Of a stretch of DNA of 64,000 nucleotides, positions 47,727-56,493 are shown piece by piece. The position numbers were made by a program, and so were the translations under genes. The stretch covers positions 62,001 through 126,000 of the forward strand of contig NZ_FNVS01000004.1 in assembly GCF_900108035.1 (NCBI RefSeq), in the 5' to 3' direction. The stretch's first letter is position 1. Each line of letters opens with the position of its first letter. Source of the stretch: Parabacteroides chinchillae (GTDB lineage: Bacteria; Bacteroidota; Bacteroidia; Bacteroidales; Tannerellaceae). The notes under the pieces are model-generated. The model was given only the letters and a program-made list of their open reading frames with translations. It was not told where the DNA came from and ran no database searches.

Positions 47727-49322
47727 ATGAAAAACTCAATCTATTACCTTATTTTTCTGTTCTGCTCATTTCCAATTTCAGTTTTTTCCATAGTGGATGA
47801 AAATGAACCGATTTTAAGATGTATGGACAGCGTTATTATCCATAAATCATCCTATCATATTCAAAAAGAAAAAGAGATTCAGGATTTAAAAGAACGTCTT
47901 TTCCGTTCTTCCGATAACATGGAAAAATACAATCTATACGGTACTTTATTCAATGCATACTTACATTATCAGGCAGACTCAGCTTTATGTTACGTAGAAA
48001 AAAAAGCAAATATATTGCCCTTTTTAAACCATCCCGAATTGGAAAATGAAATCATCATTAACAAAGCAGAAGTTATGGGAGTTATGGGAATGTACAACGA
48101 AGCTTTTGCACAATTAAACCAGATAAAACCATTACAGCTAGATACCACTCAGTTGATTTATTATTATCATACATCAAGAGCTTGTTACGGTTGGATGGCA
48201 GATTATACAACCAGTCAGCAAGAGAAAATAAAGTATTTACAAAAAACCGATTTATACCGGGATTCCATTATAGCCACAGTCAAGCCCGGTGTAGACAGGG
48301 ATATTGTAAGAGCGGAGAAAATGATTATAAACGGAAATCCTGATTCCGCCATTATCGTATTGGAACGTGCATTGCATACAGCTTCCGACAATCGCCAAAA
48401 AGGATTTATATATTATACGCTGGCCGAAGCCTTTGAAGTAAAAAAAGATACGAAAAAAACAATTCAGTTTCTTGCACAAACAGCCATAATAGATTTACAG
48501 TCGTCCGTCAAAGAATATGCATCTTTGCAGAAACTGGCATTACAAGTATATGAACAAAATAATACCAGTCGCGCATACAAATACCTCACTTGTTCAATGG
48601 AAGATGCCGTAACATGCAACGCACGTTTAAGATTCATTGAAGTCACTAAATTTTTCCCTATTATTGACAAAGCCTACAAATTACAAGAAGAAAAAAAACG
48701 TGCCATATCACGTGCATTACTCATTTCTGTGAGTTTGTTATCACTTTTCCTGATTGCCGCCATTTTTTATCTATACCGTTGGATGAAAAAGCTGTCGGCC
48801 ATGCGTCGGGACCTAAGTATTGCCAACAAACAAATGCGAACTGTTAATAAAGAATTAGAACAAACCGGAAAAATCAAAGAAATGTACATCGCCCGATATT
48901 TAGACCGTTGCGTTATTTATTTAGATAAGTTGGAATCTTACCGCCGTTCCCTAGCCAAACTGGCAATGGCATCAAAAATAGAAGACTTGTTTAAAGCCAT
49001 CAAATCAGAACAGTTCCTGCGGGATGAACGTAAGGCTTTTTATATGGAGTTTGACAAGTCGTTTCTTGAATTATTCCCTCATTTCATATCGGCCTTTAAT
49101 CAACTGCTGGAAAAAGACGCACATATATACCCTAAGTCAGGAGAATTGCTCACAACCGAACTTCGCATTTTTGCATTAATCCGCCTTGGTATAACCGATA
49201 GTAATCAAATCGCTCACTTTCTTGGTTACTCACTCGCCACCATCTATAATTACCGTAGTAAATTGCGTAACAAAGCTCTGAATAACAAAGAAACATTCGA
49301 ACGTGATGTAATGAGATTATAA
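47727..49322 (+). CDS. susR: SusR-like membrane transcriptional regulator (DUF6377 type)
   Basis: 531 residues from the ATG at 47727 ([20 protein letters not shown]). A signal peptide or first helix is followed by a periplasmic TPR-like region (about 25-325: [40 protein letters not shown]), one membrane helix (about 330-352, [20 protein letters not shown]), a coiled coil and a cytoplasmic DUF6377 region. A LuxR-like helix-turn-helix sits near the C-terminus ([20 protein letters not shown] and [20 protein letters not shown]). It should sense maltose-type sugars in the periplasm and activate the divergent sus genes, as SusR does in Bacteroides thetaiotaomicron. Assigned by context and architecture. 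Confidence 0.88.
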   Translation: MKNSIYYLIFLFCSFPISVFSIVDENEPILRCMDSVIIHKSSYHIQKEKEIQDLKERLFRSSDNMEKYNLYGTLFNAYLHYQADSALCYVEKKANILPFLNHPELENEIIINKAEVMGVMGMYNEAFAQLNQIKPLQLDTTQLIYYYHTSRACYGWMADYTTSQQEKIKYLQKTDLYRDSIIATVKPGVDRDIVRAEKMIINGNPDSAIIVLERALHTASDNRQKGFIYYTLAEAFEVKKDTKKTIQFLAQTAIIDLQSSVKEYASLQKLALQVYEQNNTSRAYKYLTCSMEDAVTCNARLRFIEVTKFFPIIDKAYKLQEEKKRAISRALLISVSLLSLFLIAAIFYLYRWMKKLSAMRRDLSIANKQMRTVNKELEQTGKIKEMYIARYLDRCVIYLDKLESYRRSLAKLAMASKIEDLFKAIKSEQFLRDERKAFYMEFDKSFLELFPHFISAFNQLLEKDAHIYPKSGELLTTELRIFALIRLGITDSNQIAHFLGYSLATIYNYRSKLRNKALNNKETFERDVMRL

Positions 49323-49544
49323 AAATTCAGGAAATAAACTATTATCATATATCTGTAAAATACCATCATTAAAAAAGTCCAAACAGGCTATGTAATCTCC
49401 AACTACAGCTATATCATAAAAAACATTTAAATTTTCTTTTGAAGATAATATTACAGCACCTTTTAACTTCCCCTGAGGCTGATACAAAATATATTGATCC
49501 CGCATTTGAGTACAGCCAATACAAATCAGAATAAATAGAAACAC
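49317..49544 (-). pseudogene. N-terminal fragment of a 6-bladed beta-propeller lipoprotein
   Basis: 75 residues opened by GTG at 49544; no in-frame ATG is available before an upstream stop. It contains a lipoprotein-style segment (FLFILICIGCTQ), then KLKGAVILSSKENL and YDIAVVGDYIACLDFFNDG, the usual first propeller strands of BF3164-like lipoproteins, and stops after PEFL. Intact relatives are about 330-380 residues. An ATG at 49567 would join this frame only with a one-base shift. Its 3' end runs into the convergent susR-like gene (6 bp overlap), so the rest was probably lost at that junction. Confidence 0.65.
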
Positions 49545-49723
49545 AATATTTTTTCTAAAAGAATCATAGTTTTACTTTCATACCTGAATAATGCTGTTCA
49601 ATATAAGAATTATTATAACATTATTACTCTTACAGTTTCGAAATATTCGTATTATTTTAACTATTATAAATACACACAAAAAAGAGACTCCTTTTTAAGA
49701 GCTATAAACATTCTATATTTTAC

Positions 49724-51646
49724 TTAAAGATAGAACTTTTGTTCCCCGTCTTTATAAATAAATAATTTTTCTTCTTGTCCCCGCGTTAAATCCCTTAACC
49801 AAAGAACAGCGTTTCGAGGAACATTATACAACAAATAATTCGTTTCCGCTATTTGTTTTCCCAATGAAGTCCAGCCTTTATCACCATTAAAAAAAAATAA
49901 CTCATATTCATCTCCTATGCGGATAAAGTTGTCATCATTCCGGGGAATAAACATGAGTTTCTTTGCCGTGACCTCTTTTGAGAAATCGAGCAACAGCGAA
50001 CTGCCTGTTTCCTCTGCCGTATAAAATGTCAGCGGGTCGTTGTCTTTTATGTTCTTAACCTCAGCGGGGAGCTTCTTATCCGGGAAGAGATAAGGCAACT
50101 CGTGCTCCATCTTATCGTCGGCATAAAACGCCAGCTCGGCAAACTCCAGTTTCTTGCCTGGAGAAGCCGTGCAGCGTACATACCTGAACTTCATGTCTGG
50201 AATCTGCACGACATTATAATTCGTCCGGATGGTATCCGTTATTTTATGAAGCAGGAGAGAAGGCTCAAACGCTGCATTCCTTGCACACACCATAGAGACA
50301 TCGAGCACATTATCCAGATGAGCCGTTATCCGGGTTGCCAAAGGTGTTTTGCGAATGAGTCTGACGGTCTGCATCTGCGAAGTGTCCGGCGTATAATAAT
50401 GCAAAGCGCGTCCGTTGAAGAAGAAAGGGTTGCCTGTGGTTTTCAGGCCCTCCTTCGTATATGTTGCCGAAAAATACAACAAACCGGTTCCCATATTCTT
50501 AAATACGGCTTTTCCCTTCTCTATAGGAGCAACCGCCTGCGGAACCCAACCTTTACGCCCAAAAGCACATAAATAAAGATTCTGTTCGCCTTCCATATGA
50601 GGAATTTCTATTGACAGCGTATTTTCTCCATAATATTCAGCCGTTACATCCTGAATCAAATTATTCTCTATAATCTTATGTAGTCCTCGGAATCCGATTC
50701 CTTTTGCAGAACTAGCAGATTGTTCTTCATAACACTGCCTGTATATTTTCCGTTTGGGGCGAATATCATCATCATTTCTTCCTCGTTTTATGCCTTTAAT
50801 ATCAAAATCAGTTGTAACTAATTGGCCGGTCGTATCCTTAACAGACACCCAATAATGAGTAAAAGACAAATCATAATAGAAATAAAGCATGTCTAGATTT
50901 GCAGGTATTCCTAATGAGCGTAAAACATAAATAGCAAAGTCGACAACTTCCTTACAACCACCCAACCGTTCTCGTAGTAAAAAAGAAGCTCGGTAACGAG
51001 GCAACTCAAAAGGCATCAACAGGTTATTAGGAAGCCATTCTTTCCCAAGAAAAGCAGAAAGTGCATTACTTGCCTCTATCACATCTGTGCCCTGGTACAA
51101 AGAATCCAGTACAGGCGAAAAACGTTCATAATACTCTTTCTTCCACGATGCCAATGGTTCATGCTCTATACGGTAAGGCAAAATCATTCGACAAAAATCA
51201 TCGAATGAATAATATTTAGCCCAAGGACGTTCCTGCCAGACTTTGAAAGAAAAGTCTATGTTTTCAATCAGATAGTCGGCTTTAATAACCTGGCAATCGT
51301 ATACTTTGCGCGCTTTTGACAATTTATTCTGTATCTCTACTATGCGATAGGCATCACCCTGGTCCAGCTTGTTTTCTCTAACTGTTTTTATTTTCAGCTG
51401 TTCCAACTCATCAGCATGCAGAATCTCCAGGCTATAGTGCTGCGGCATGTTTTCGATAAGGAAACGGGCAGCTTTCAACTTTAAAGTATCATCTTTATAG
51501 TGTGTCAACACCTTTTCTAACTCTATGTGATTATCACCTGCAAACTTCAACGCTGCTACCAAACGCTTGTCTTCTTCAGAAGAACAAGACAACAAACCCG
51601 CAATAATGATAAAAATGAAGTATCTGTATATATTACTAATTTGCAT
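49724..51646 (-). CDS. Transglutaminase-like surface lipoprotein
   Basis: 640 residues from the ATG at 51646 (MQISNIYRYFIFIIIAGLLS). Lipobox Cys21 is followed by SSEED, an acidic surface-export-type signal. A helical region (about 30-205) precedes a transglutaminase-like fold with the full triad: C231 (LGGCKEVVDF), H264 (FTHYWVSV) and D280 (VTTDFD). The C-terminal half (about 290-640) is beta-rich, with a segment like a discoidin or carbohydrate-binding domain (DPLTFYTAEETGSSLLLDFS). It may be a cysteine protease or peptide-crosslinking enzyme; the substrate is unknown. Its neighbours are propeller lipoproteins and NVEALA peptides, so those peptides are candidate substrates (inference). Confidence 0.85.
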   Translation of the reverse strand: MQISNIYRYFIFIIIAGLLSCSSEEDKRLVAALKFAGDNHIELEKVLTHYKDDTLKLKAARFLIENMPQHYSLEILHADELEQLKIKTVRENKLDQGDAYRIVEIQNKLSKARKVYDCQVIKADYLIENIDFSFKVWQERPWAKYYSFDDFCRMILPYRIEHEPLASWKKEYYERFSPVLDSLYQGTDVIEASNALSAFLGKEWLPNNLLMPFELPRYRASFLLRERLGGCKEVVDFAIYVLRSLGIPANLDMLYFYYDLSFTHYWVSVKDTTGQLVTTDFDIKGIKRGRNDDDIRPKRKIYRQCYEEQSASSAKGIGFRGLHKIIENNLIQDVTAEYYGENTLSIEIPHMEGEQNLYLCAFGRKGWVPQAVAPIEKGKAVFKNMGTGLLYFSATYTKEGLKTTGNPFFFNGRALHYYTPDTSQMQTVRLIRKTPLATRITAHLDNVLDVSMVCARNAAFEPSLLLHKITDTIRTNYNVVQIPDMKFRYVRCTASPGKKLEFAELAFYADDKMEHELPYLFPDKKLPAEVKNIKDNDPLTFYTAEETGSSLLLDFSKEVTAKKLMFIPRNDDNFIRIGDEYELFFFNGDKGWTSLGKQIAETNYLLYNVPRNAVLWLRDLTRGQEEKLFIYKDGEQKFYL

Positions 51647-51796
51647 ACTTTTCGAACCTTTCTTAATTATAATCACAGGTTAAAGATAAACAAAAATCGC
51701 TATTCCAAGAGTGCACCCATGTCGAGAATAATCTTATGTTCAATATCCAAAGTTTGTATATATTATCTAGAATATATTTTTCCGGAAGATATAATT

Positions 51797-52879
51797 CTAA
51801 TTAAAGAATTCAAGGATATAAGGATTGTCTTCTGTTTGAGAATCAATCTTACTTCCTAACCTATTTATGAAACCTGTTGTATTATCTGAGATCTGATCAG
51901 GAGTTATATATAATAAAATGCTATCATCACTATCACCTGTTGTTATTGTTGAGAGAACAGAACCATAAGAAAATACGGTTGAAACAATTTGATCCTTAGT
52001 TACCTTTGTTATGTAATTTTCTCCATTCTGGGATGTTTGTATCCAGACTACATCATTTAACGACAAGATATTATTGATATAAGAGCCTTTGTTTGCTTCC
52101 ATGATAAAATCTATTCCAAATCTGTTAAACAGATCCAATAATTGCTTCTCCGAAAGATAGGACTTTTCTTCTGTCAGGATGCACTTCCGGAAAGTCTCCG
52201 TTTGAGGATTAAATAGAACAAATGAGTTAGAAATACCTAGCTGAAAAAGATATTTATTCTTGTAAGCAACAAACTGAACGGGGCGAAACATGATAAATGG
52301 AATTTCTTTTTTGAGGTATTCCGAAATTATATTGCCATCCTTATCTGTCAGAGTGAGAATATTTTCATTTTGTCCGGTAATCAAAAGAATGTGAGAGTTC
52401 TCAAGCCTTCTGAACTTGTGAATGATAAACGGATAAGCTATTTTATATTTGAATGTAAAGTCAGAAGCATCATATACTTTCAGGCTTGTATTATCGGAAA
52501 CCCAAACTTCCATTTGTCCATCTATCTCATAAACATCAAAATCTTCTATATGATGATATTCTTCCGGGCCTTGCCCCATTTTATTTAATGAAGAAACAAA
52601 TTTTCCTTGCTCATTAAAATGAAATATCGACTGACCATTGGAGGACAATATATAATAGTGTCGATTCAGTTTTTTTATTTTGTCTATTTGTCCAATGAGG
52701 CAATCAGCTTTTGTTTCCAACGGTGTGACGGAATACTTCTCGGTGAACAGTGTTTCCCATTCAGGATGCATCTCTTTAGCCGTTGTAAACTGCCCTAACA
52801 AGACGCTCTGTTGTTGTTTATTGTTATCACATGAAATAAGCAAAAACGAAACGAACGCTAATAAGATAATTGTTTTCAT
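51797..52879 (-). CDS. 6-bladed beta-propeller lipoprotein
   Basis: 360 residues with lipobox Cys17 (LLISC). The body has repeated four-stranded blade signatures: IDKIKKLNRHYYILSSNGQS, IFHFNEQGKFVSSLN followed by GQGPEEYHHIEDF (the typical G-x-GPxEY blade link), WVSDNTSLKVYD and FLFQLGISNSFVLF. These match the BF3164-like/DUF4934-type propellers common in Bacteroides. Outer membrane or periplasm; ligand unknown. It shares an ATGA overlap with the upstream gene, so the two are translationally coupled. Confidence 0.85.
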   Translation of the reverse strand: MKTIILLAFVSFLLISCDNNKQQQSVLLGQFTTAKEMHPEWETLFTEKYSVTPLETKADCLIGQIDKIKKLNRHYYILSSNGQSIFHFNEQGKFVSSLNKMGQGPEEYHHIEDFDVYEIDGQMEVWVSDNTSLKVYDASDFTFKYKIAYPFIIHKFRRLENSHILLITGQNENILTLTDKDGNIISEYLKKEIPFIMFRPVQFVAYKNKYLFQLGISNSFVLFNPQTETFRKCILTEEKSYLSEKQLLDLFNRFGIDFIMEANKGSYINNILSLNDVVWIQTSQNGENYITKVTKDQIVSTVFSYGSVLSTITTGDSDDSILLYITPDQISDNTTGFINRLGSKIDSQTEDNPYILEFFN

Positions 52880-54015
52880 AAGCTGTTTTTTATTTTAATT
52901 GAGAGCATTATCCAATTGCTTTTATTTTCGGACAAGAAGGGCAATAGCCTTTTGATATTCGGATACGTGCACTTGTTTTTTTGATAATGCTTTACCAGGT
53001 CTTTTTCTTTAATAATAAAATACAGGCATTGTCCATCTGATCCAATAAACGGATTATAAGTTGTTGGCAGATATCCGTCAAATAGGCTATTGAACAACTG
53101 CATCGTATTGTTTGCTAATTTTATAGTACAAAAATCATCTTGTTTCCCGGCAAGTTTAAAAAACAGTCTGCCGGATGCTTGATAGAAGCAATATTGACTG
53201 TATATGTACTTACGCTTTGTTATAATATCAGACATCTCTTTATCGGAAAAACCGCCGTCGGGATACATGTCTCTTGTTAGAAAATCTCCATGAAAATCGA
53301 GATAATAATATGGTTTTATCTCTTCCTTTTTAGCGTTGTATAAATAAATCGTGTCTGTACAATCCGGGAAAATAAACAGATTACTGTTATTTACATCGGG
53401 AGCAAACATATTCTGTGGAAAAAAAGGCCGTTTCTTCTTATTGATACTCTTTAGAAACACATTATGTATTGACTTAAAATCAGTCAAAGCAATGTGATGA
53501 TTTTCTATATTATTGGGGCCTCCTCCATCATAGACCAGAAAATTCTGATTATCGGCAGCTACTAAATCCACAATCGGAAAAGGCAAACTAAATCTGCCTA
53601 TCAATGTACCATCCAGCTTGAACTTATTCAGTATTTTTAGTCGACTGACAACCCATAGTTGTTGCAGACTTGGAACTATCGCCAATGAGCTCACTAAAAG
53701 GGCATCCGAAAATGTAATTTCTTTTACAAACTCTCCTGTATTTTTATAAATAACGACTTTATTTCCAGCTATGGTCCTAACCATTAAGTAAAGGTAATCG
53801 TTGTATCGAGCCATTTTGATACAACTATCAAAAGAAGACCTATTTCCCGATTTTAAACAGATACAGGAAATATCGTCAACCAGACTATTAAAATCAGACA
53901 CTTTTGCTTCTTTTATATCAATCCTGATTATATCTTCATTCAAACAAGACGAACTTCCTTTTGAATACAGAGGAGGACATATTACAAGCAAAATGATTAG
54001 TATAGCTGTTTTCAT
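52876..54015 (-). CDS. Secreted 6-bladed beta-propeller protein
   Basis: 379 residues when started at the internal ATG at 54015 (MKTAILIILLVICPPLYSKG), which gives a proper signal peptide. Propeller features include DDISCICLKSG, ARYNDYLYLMVRTIAGNKVV, IYKNTGEFVKEITF and LVYDGGGPNN. The frame stays open another 73 codons upstream, but that extension carries a second, unrelated signal peptide and propeller start (annotated separately), so the shorter protein is preferred. No standard lipobox is seen near the predicted cleavage site. Translationally coupled to the following propeller lipoprotein gene. Confidence 0.75.
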   Translation of the reverse strand: MKTAILIILLVICPPLYSKGSSSCLNEDIIRIDIKEAKVSDFNSLVDDISCICLKSGNRSSFDSCIKMARYNDYLYLMVRTIAGNKVVIYKNTGEFVKEITFSDALLVSSLAIVPSLQQLWVVSRLKILNKFKLDGTLIGRFSLPFPIVDLVAADNQNFLVYDGGGPNNIENHHIALTDFKSIHNVFLKSINKKKRPFFPQNMFAPDVNNSNLFIFPDCTDTIYLYNAKKEEIKPYYYLDFHGDFLTRDMYPDGGFSDKEMSDIITKRKYIYSQYCFYQASGRLFFKLAGKQDDFCTIKLANNTMQLFNSLFDGYLPTTYNPFIGSDGQCLYFIIKEKDLVKHYQKNKCTYPNIKRLLPFLSENKSNWIMLSIKIKNSL

Positions 54016-54234
54016 AATCGATGGATAGTCATTGAGAATATTGAGCTGAGAAATGCCTCCGATCAGGACATCCTTAATTACTATCTCTTTTACTTTCTGC
54101 CGGGCATCAATGACATTGTCACGCTTGCCCTGATATTTTTCTGTTACACAGCCTTGCTTGCAACCGGAACAAAGTAACAGAAGCATAGAGCAACTTACCT
54201 GAAAAAGTAAAATAAAGTTATCGCATTTTCTCAT
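54016..54234 (-). pseudogene. 5' fragment of another propeller lipoprotein, fused in frame to the next gene
   Basis: 73 codons from the ATG at 54234: a lipoprotein signal peptide (SMLLLLCSGCKQGC), then VKEIVIKDVLIGGISQLNIL, matching the first strand after the leader in BF3164-like lipoproteins (compare GQLIRTENFILWTD in the upstream gene). It breaks off at NDYPSI and runs directly into the start codon of the next gene. A deletion has removed the remaining 300 or so residues and left the two frames joined without a stop. Confidence 0.65.
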
Positions 54235-54318
54235 TTAGAACAGATTTAATACTGCAATGTATGAATTATTATTACATAGCCTTCTCTTTTATCTTCTTTA
54301 AATTCATATTCAGCGCAA

Positions 54319-55323
54319 TTACAACTCGCAGGTTATAAGTACAAAATCAGGATTAAGGCCAATCGCATAGAGTTGGTTGTTTTGAGGAGAGGCTGCCAAA
54401 CGCAGGATGGGCATACCCAGATCCAGAATCTTAACCAAATTGAGGTCGTAGTCATATAAGAATACGGTATGGGGAAGCTTTGTAAAATCGCGCCCTACGG
54501 TCTGCTCATCCGTTTGATCCACCTTTCTATCCCGTTCCAATGTTACAATGTAATCGGAAGTCAAAGCCAAATCGCCGGCTCCCCTCTCCTTCTTATTATA
54601 AGATAGTTTCCCCTGCGACACTGAACATTCATCGGTAGCCAACAACTCTTTATACAAATCAAATCTGTTCTTCTTTTTCTGATATACTGCGACATAAGGG
54701 AACATAAATGTTGTATATACCAAGCATTCCCTTTTAGGGTGATACATAACCTGGCCTTGAAAACAAGCATAAGAATCATCTACCTCTTCCAGAAAAGGGA
54801 GCTTCCCGAAAGCGTCGTTTTGTCCTTTAGATACAAAAGTAAAAGGTTGCTTTTGTGCCGGATTAAAATAAATGAACTGTTGTTCATTCAGCGGAATGAT
54901 GCTTGTGATATTTTTTAAAGATTGCGTTGTGGCCTTTAATATACCCGGTTTGTTTTGCACAACGCTATCAAGAGAGAAAACAATTTGTTTATCCGCATTT
55001 AGATCATATACGTAAAGACAGTTATCCGGATAACTCATTAGTTGAGGTGTAGAAAACTCGTACGGGCCTCCCCCTACAGAAACAAATTGTTTAATATCAT
55101 CCCCATTAACCGGATCCAATACGTGTACTACGTTCTCTGCATTAAACGGGTCTGTCCATAAGATAAAGTTTTCAGTTCGTATCAACTGCCCGGGCATTGC
55201 AGATTCAAGATCCCGGCTTACAATATCTACTGCTATTGTGCTTCGTTCTATCTCTGTTGTTTTATTTTTTGAACATGCGGTTAAAAGTATAAACACAAGA
55301 AGCAAGGCTTTATATATTTTCAT
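54319..55323 (-). CDS. BF3164-like 6-bladed beta-propeller lipoprotein
   Basis: 334 residues with lipobox Cys17 (LLTAC). After the leader come the propeller blades: MPGQLIRTENFILWTDPFNA, HVLDPVNGDDIKQFVSVGGG with PYEFSTPQLMSYP (the G-x-GPxEF-type link), LYVYDLNADKQIVFSLDSV, and at the end LYDYDLNLVKILDLGMPI and LYAIGLNPDFVL. Full length for the family, so it looks intact. It lies directly downstream of the second NVEALA peptide gene (168 bp gap). Confidence 0.87.
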   Translation of the reverse strand: MKIYKALLLVFILLTACSKNKTTEIERSTIAVDIVSRDLESAMPGQLIRTENFILWTDPFNAENVVHVLDPVNGDDIKQFVSVGGGPYEFSTPQLMSYPDNCLYVYDLNADKQIVFSLDSVVQNKPGILKATTQSLKNITSIIPLNEQQFIYFNPAQKQPFTFVSKGQNDAFGKLPFLEEVDDSYACFQGQVMYHPKRECLVYTTFMFPYVAVYQKKKNRFDLYKELLATDECSVSQGKLSYNKKERGAGDLALTSDYIVTLERDRKVDQTDEQTVGRDFTKLPHTVFLYDYDLNLVKILDLGMPILRLAASPQNNQLYAIGLNPDFVLITCEL

Positions 55324-55491
55324 TTTGTTTTTAGTTTTAATAGGGTGATTTGAAATAGCTTTTCAGAACCACCCTTTTATTAATTTACATCATTACAGAG
55401 CAATTCGCTCTCTTCGTAAATATATATAACTAACACGTTGATATTTGCTAGATTTTAAATTAACCTTCACATCACTTCGCTGATTTACATA

Positions 55492-55734
55492 TTATTGACG
55501 AATTGCATATGAATGGTTTTGACCATCTTTACCATAACAAGATGCAGAATACCAAACAGCAATACAACCTGTTGTTGCTGTAAAATCACCACTACTCTCT
55601 CCTGAAGCCAACGCTTCCACATTATCCAAAGTCATATCAGACAACGTTACATTACTCTTACTTGCATTTATATTCCAAGCTGCAGCAACAGCAACTATCA
55701 CTACAATACTTATTCCTATTATTTTTTTTCTCAT
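55492..55734 (-). CDS. NVEALA family peptide
   Basis: 80 residues: an N-terminal hydrophobic leader (MRKKIIGISIVVIVAVAAAW), the family signature LDNVEALASGE (about 41-51), and a short tail with two cysteines (TTGCIAVWYSASCYGKDGQN). The NVEALA family is restricted to Bacteroidetes, occurs in multi-gene clusters and has no known function. The layout (leader, conserved motif followed by a small-residue stretch, variable Cys-containing tail) resembles processed and exported peptides, which is inference. Confidence 0.88.
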   Translation of the reverse strand: MRKKIIGISIVVIVAVAAAWNINASKSNVTLSDMTLDNVEALASGESSGDFTATTGCIAVWYSASCYGKDGQNHSYAIRQ

Positions 55735-55924
55735 AACAGATTAATTTATATTTTATTTATTACTCATCGTCTCTAAATCTACTATTCTTCGAAAGAGAGA
55801 GTTATATATTTCTCCAATTCTTCATTACTTTCGTTCCATCACCTCCTTTCTATTTTTGGTAGAGACAATCGGGGAAGTTTGCTTTAGCGTTCACAAATCT
55901 GCAGGCATTCTTCCCTTTTTCTCA
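55735..55924. other. Unassigned spacer with a perfect anti-SD match
   Basis: No supported gene. The minus strand reads AAAGGAGGTGAT at 55849-55838, an exact complement of the 16S rRNA 3' tail, which is rare in this phylum. The only frame behind it encodes a four-residue peptide (MERK). Confidence 0.4.
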
Positions 55925-56074
55925 TTATAGAGCCTGTCCCCTTATTTTCAACTGTGTCGGTTGTTCCGTATTACATTTTATCATAATGGTTTCGTCGAAC
56001 ATGCCGAACGCTTTAGGTGGCATATCAGCAAGTAAACTTATTCCTAAAATAACCAATAAACTATCTTTTGAATT
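55925..56074 (-). pseudogene. C-terminal remnant of a DUF1573 protein
   Basis: Directly after the stop of the second NVEALA gene and in the same frame, the minus strand reads DSLLVILG, then DMPPKAFGMFDETIMIKCNT and PTQLKIRGQAL before TAA. The run of Phe-Asp-Glu-Thr, a strand with Cys and the ending LKIRGxAL is how DUF1573 domains close. DUF1573 lipoproteins often accompany NVEALA and propeller genes. No start or leader is present, so only a tail survives. Confidence 0.5.
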
Positions 56075-56311
56075 TTACTCGTAATCCAAACTAAAATAGT
56101 CAATCCTTTCAACTTTAAATCCATAACAATCCAAAGAACCGGTTCCTAAACAATATGCCGTACCTCCACCTTCTCCTGCTGCCAGCGCTTCTACATTATT
56201 TACAGTAATATCTTTAATTACTCTATACTTTTGAATAAAAATATAGGAGATTAAAATAAAACCAATAATACTCGCAGTTAACAATGTGTGTTTTACAATA
56301 TTCGTTCTCAT
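56075..56311 (-). CDS. NVEALA family peptide, divergent second copy
   Basis: 78 residues: a hydrophobic leader (about 10-27, LLTASIIGFILISYIFIQKY), NNVEALAAGEGGG (about 39-51), then TAYCLGTGSLDCYGFKVERI with two cysteines. The tail shares the xxCYG end of the first copy but is otherwise different, as expected for a variable mature peptide behind a conserved leader. It is the first gene downstream of the regulator's divergent promoter region. Confidence 0.85.
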   Translation of the reverse strand: MRTNIVKHTLLTASIIGFILISYIFIQKYRVIKDITVNNVEALAAGEGGGTAYCLGTGSLDCYGFKVERIDYFSLDYE

Positions 56312-56431
56312 ATCAAAATTAGATTTATTGTATAAATAAACAAACTCCCTTTTATAATAGCAAAAAATATCAAAAACATATAAATGACAAATACCAAAAA
56401 CCTTTTTAACAATATGTCATTTTCTTGTCAT

Positions 56432-56439
56432 TATATTTG
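56432..56439 (+). promoter_or_regulatory. -7 element of the membrane regulator with flanking TGTCAT repeats
   Basis: TATATTTG, an exact TAnnTTTG match, 54 nt upstream of the ATG. Immediately upstream are direct repeats of TGTCATT (56415-56421 and 56426-56432) with an 11-bp period, plus an inverted copy (AAATGACAAA) near 56382. An 11-bp direct repeat is the usual operator layout of OmpR/PhoB-type winged-helix proteins, hinting at autoregulation. Confidence 0.5.
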
Positions 56440-56493
56440 TATCTCTTTGATTAAAAATTATTTATATTTACATTATAATTAATTTATATTTCT

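Noticed and set aside
55838-55849. 3' end of a 16S rRNA gene fragment
   Set aside because: Only 12 bases match the tail. The bases before and after do not continue as rRNA.
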